The position numbers and the translations under genes are program-made. This document shows, piece after piece, positions 61,961 to 64,000 of a stretch of DNA of 64,000 nucleotides. Position 1 is the first letter of the stretch. Each line of letters opens with the position of its first letter. The notes beneath the pieces were generated by a model that was given only the letters and a program-made list of their open reading frames with translations, was not told the DNA's origin and searched no databases. Origin of the DNA: Flavilitoribacter nigricans DSM 23189 = NBRC 102662 (lineage in GTDB: Bacteria > Bacteroidota > Bacteroidia > Chitinophagales > Saprospiraceae); the NCBI RefSeq assembly GCF_002646595.1, contig NZ_PDUD01000037.1:62001-126000 (forward strand). Reading direction: 5' to 3'.

Positions 61961-62821
61961 TTAAAATTTCCCGTTCTCATTTTGCCATTCCGTGCGGGGA
62001 GGAATGCTCTGGATCACATCCCAGTGCTCTACGATCTTTCCGGCTTCCACCCGAAACAGGTCGTAATAGGCGACATGGTCTCCCTGGCCAAATTTACCTT
62101 CGCTTACGGTGAGTACGAAGTTTCCTTCGCCCAGCACCAAATGGGTCTTGTCGTATTCAAGGACCAGTCCGTTCTCCGCAAAGTATTCCAGCGCGGCTCC
62201 CAGTCCGTCCAACCCATCGGCGATCTGTGAATTGTGCTGGATGTATTTTTCCGGGTTGATGTAATCCGTGATCTTGTTGGTTTCACCGTTCTTCAGCACA
62301 TCATTCACAAAGGCCCGGACAAGTGCTTTATTCGCGGCTGTTTTATCAAGATCAGTAATTTCCGTTGCACCGTCGAACTGGGTTCTCCCACTGGGGTTGG
62401 GAGCGGTGATCTCACTCAGGTTGTCCCAGTGCTCGACGATCTTACCCTCTTCAAAGCGGAAAATGTCGAATGCGGCCTTGGGACCGAAAAAATCATACTT
62501 GACGTGGAGAAAAACGTAGTTTTCATCTTCGAAAGCTCTGATAACTTCGGCTTTGAACCCATCCTCCGGAGCATTGGCCAGAACCTTGCCGAAGCCGGCC
62601 AGACCATCTTCAACGGCCAGATTGTGCTGGATGTATTTTTCCGGATTGATATAGCCTGCCGGTTCCTGCGCCCCGGTTTCCAGGCTTTCGATCAATGCTA
62701 CAGCTTTCTGTTTCTTGCTTAATTCCATGCTTGTGGCTTTTGTGGTTGCAGCCGGATTTGCCTGACACCCGATCATTAGGAGTACCAGCACAAATGGACT
62801 GAAAATTGATAATGACTTCAT
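61961..62821 (-). CDS. tandem SnoaL/NTF2-like lipoprotein
   Basis: A 286-residue lipoprotein (lipobox LMIGC, Cys ~19) with two SnoaL/NTF2-like domains of about 115 residues each. Repeats can be seen directly: YINPEKYIQHNLAVEDGLAGFG against YINPEKYIQHNSQIADGLDGLG, and FRFEEGKIVEHWDNLSE against FRVEAGKIVEHWDVIQS. The fold houses small-molecule binding or catalysis, but no reaction can be assigned. The ATG at 62821 is chosen because it starts the signal peptide; an upstream ATG at 62863 adds 14 residues. An AraC regulator lies just upstream on the same strand and could control it. Confidence 0.85.
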   Translation of the reverse strand: MKSLSIFSPFVLVLLMIGCQANPAATTKATSMELSKKQKAVALIESLETGAQEPAGYINPEKYIQHNLAVEDGLAGFGKVLANAPEDGFKAEVIRAFEDENYVFLHVKYDFFGPKAAFDIFRFEEGKIVEHWDNLSEITAPNPSGRTQFDGATEITDLDKTAANKALVRAFVNDVLKNGETNKITDYINPEKYIQHNSQIADGLDGLGAALEYFAENGLVLEYDKTHLVLGEGNFVLTVSEGKFGQGDHVAYYDLFRVEAGKIVEHWDVIQSIPPRTEWQNENGKF

Positions 62822-62921
62822 CTTGGTAGTTATGGTGAATGTTACGCTGCAAAGATGAAGCATTGGAGGCCCCCTAATGGATATCCGAAAAAGCCTAAAG
62901 ACTGTAAAAATGGGAAAGTAC

Positions 62922-63797
62922 TCAGAAACTGCTCCGGAATTGTTCCGGGGTAAGGCCGGTTTGCCGTTTGAAATATTTATAAAAATTAGTGGATTCGTCG
63001 AAACCGGATTCGAAAGCGATCTCCTTAACGGTGAGTTCTGTATTGATCAGTAAACGCTTGATCTGTTTGGTGTGAATATCATCAATAAATTGTTTGGCGG
63101 ATTTGTTGATGATGTTTCGGGTGATGGTATTCAGCGTTCTGGTGCTCACGCCCAGTACTTTAGCATATTCCTGTACCTGACTGTAAGTAGTTGCCTGTTG
63201 CTCCACCAGATTCTGCAGATCAATGAATTGACGTAGATATTTGCGATTGGCTACAATCTGGTTTTTGTGCGACTTGATGCGAAAGAGTTTTGCCAACAGG
63301 ATGTGTAGTTCACTCCTGATAATGCCCAGAGAGTATTCATCGTTTACCGTAAAATATTCCGATTCGATCCTCTGGATCAGATGAAGTACCGCATCCAGTT
63401 CGCCGGAGTCTAGCTGTATTTTTGGCACTCCCAACAATTCGTTGAACAGTTGCAGAGATTTCAGGGCCTCCAGCGCTTCCAGGTAACTAATCAGAAATTC
63501 ATCCGTGAAAAGCAGCAGCGTGCCCCGTACCCCCTCGACCGTATGAAAACGATGGATCTGATCCTTCCGGATCGTGATAAGCGTGCCTTTCTCGTAAGGG
63601 TAATCCACGAAGTCGATGGTATGCCCGCCCCGACCCCGTTCCACCAGGATAATAATGTAGAACTCGACCCGATGCAGTTGCTGGGGCGAATGGCCGGTAT
63701 ATTCGCGACTGAGCAGATCTTCCAACCTGATCAGATCGAATCCGGCCTGTGGATTTTGGCGATTCTGGAATTTGATATGGATTGGATCCTCGATCAT
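62922..63797 (-). CDS. AraC family transcriptional regulator (2)
   Basis: A 291-residue regulator with an N-terminal cupin-type sensor (FYIIILVERGRGGHTIDFVDYPYEKGTLITIRKDQIHRF) and a C-terminal double HTH (~185-290: VQEYAKVLGVSTRTLNTITRNIINKSAKQFIDDIHTKQIKRLL and VKEIAFESGFDESTNFYKYFKRQTGLTPEQFR). The ATG at 63797 is chosen; a longer frame to 63857 adds 20 residues not typical of the family. It precedes the tandem SnoaL gene on the same strand, 100 bp upstream. Confidence 0.9.
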   Translation of the reverse strand: MIEDPIHIKFQNRQNPQAGFDLIRLEDLLSREYTGHSPQQLHRVEFYIIILVERGRGGHTIDFVDYPYEKGTLITIRKDQIHRFHTVEGVRGTLLLFTDEFLISYLEALEALKSLQLFNELLGVPKIQLDSGELDAVLHLIQRIESEYFTVNDEYSLGIIRSELHILLAKLFRIKSHKNQIVANRKYLRQFIDLQNLVEQQATTYSQVQEYAKVLGVSTRTLNTITRNIINKSAKQFIDDIHTKQIKRLLINTELTVKEIAFESGFDESTNFYKYFKRQTGLTPEQFRSSF

Positions 63798-63874
63798 GGT
63801 GTTCTTAATTTGGTTTTGGGCTGGTTTTGCGGCAATTGAGGGCCACGAAATAAACAACAGATACGGGAATTGAA

Positions 63875-64000
63875 CTATTCACCAACGGGTAGAATTTTGA
63901 TCAGATCCTCAAATGGGGAAAATTCCGTATCGCTCTCCATCTTGTACCCGATACTCAATTGGTTTTGGCTATGCTGGTAGAAATATTTGATGACGAAAGG
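63875..64000 (-). CDS. C-terminal end of an unidentified gene (5' end outside window)
   Basis: On the minus strand an open frame runs from the window edge for 41 codons (including SIGYKMESDTEFSPFEDLIK) to a TAG at 63877-63875, followed 78 bp later by the AraC start. The amphipathic, acidic composition looks protein-like. The fragment is too short to name a family. Confidence 0.4.
   Translation of the reverse strand, partial: PFVIKYFYQHSQNQLSIGYKMESDTEFSPFEDLIKILPVGE

Noticed and set aside
1-64000. tRNA, rRNA, CRISPR arrays, transposases, integrases, phage genes
   Set aside because: None could be supported; no direct-repeat spacer arrays, no cloverleaf-like sequence and no DDE or recombinase motifs were seen.

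Overview
The window is a chromosomal segment of a Bacteroidota bacterium of roughly 50% GC. It fits a marine polysaccharide degrader, possibly of the Saprospiria/Lewinella type, though that placement is inference. The evidence is a SusC/SusD pair, a hybrid two-component system with a periplasmic propeller, many lipoprotein signal peptides, TAnnTTTG-like promoters, weak ribosome binding sites, several S1 sulfatases, GH117-like and GH29 enzymes, and a PSD1/DUF1501 gene pair. No tRNA, rRNA, CRISPR array or insertion sequence was seen.

Layout. 1-2.6 kb: tail of a sulfatase and a DUF1593 (Sde182-like) secreted protein. 2.8-8.4 kb: acyl-CoA thioesterase, CHASE3 histidine kinase, a three-gene operon (aldo/keto reductase, NhaC-type antiporter, TIGR04076 protein) and a DUF2945 protein. 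7.9-8.9 kb is rich in RNA-like stem-loops. 9-13.2 kb: a 1375-residue hybrid two-component regulator, then a small ACP-like protein. 14.2-22.7 kb: a membrane-bound TPR/LuxR regulator diverging from an operon of AldA-like dehydrogenase, RhaT-like permease, TRAP transporter and GH117-like lipoprotein. 23-25.5 kb: galactonate dehydratase plus ACS-family MFS transporter. 25.6-31.9 kb: accessory genes (Dabb, propeller, GlcG/HbpS, Crp, AraC, DUF1330, LLM oxidoreductase, SDR). 31.9-37.8 kb: Tat-type propeller protein, DUF1501 protein and PSD1 cytochrome. 38.2-43.3 kb: sulfatase, then enolase-superfamily enzyme, KduD-like SDR and zinc dehydrogenase. 43.5-57.6 kb: a second TPR/LuxR regulator diverging from SusC-SusD-DUF5060 enzyme-sulfatase-GH117-like-sulfatase. 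57.6-64 kb: GH29, a TPR histidine kinase, a tandem NTF2-like lipoprotein, an AraC regulator and a partial ORF.

How it fits together. Four transcription units (aldA/TRAP/GH117, PSD1/DUF1501, zinc dehydrogenase/SDR/enolase, and susCD) each carry the same tandem direct repeat upstream, two copies of TTGTCYAGT at an 11-bp pitch. In every case it points towards the catabolic gene. Two of the sites sit in the divergent regions of the two paralogous TPR/LuxR regulators, about 95 bp from each regulator start. I infer that this is the operator of those regulators and that it ties the dispersed units into one regulon. The enzymes inside it match the four oxidative steps known for 3,6-anhydro-L-galactose in agar degraders (aldehyde dehydrogenase, cycloisomerase, dehydrogenase, KduD-like reductase), with GH117-like enzymes as possible source of that sugar. 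A sulfated agar-like galactan is therefore the leading substrate hypothesis. No endo-agarase is present in the window, and a fucose or L-galactose substrate remains possible. The PSD1/DUF1501 pair, whose role is unknown, appears to be part of the same regulon.
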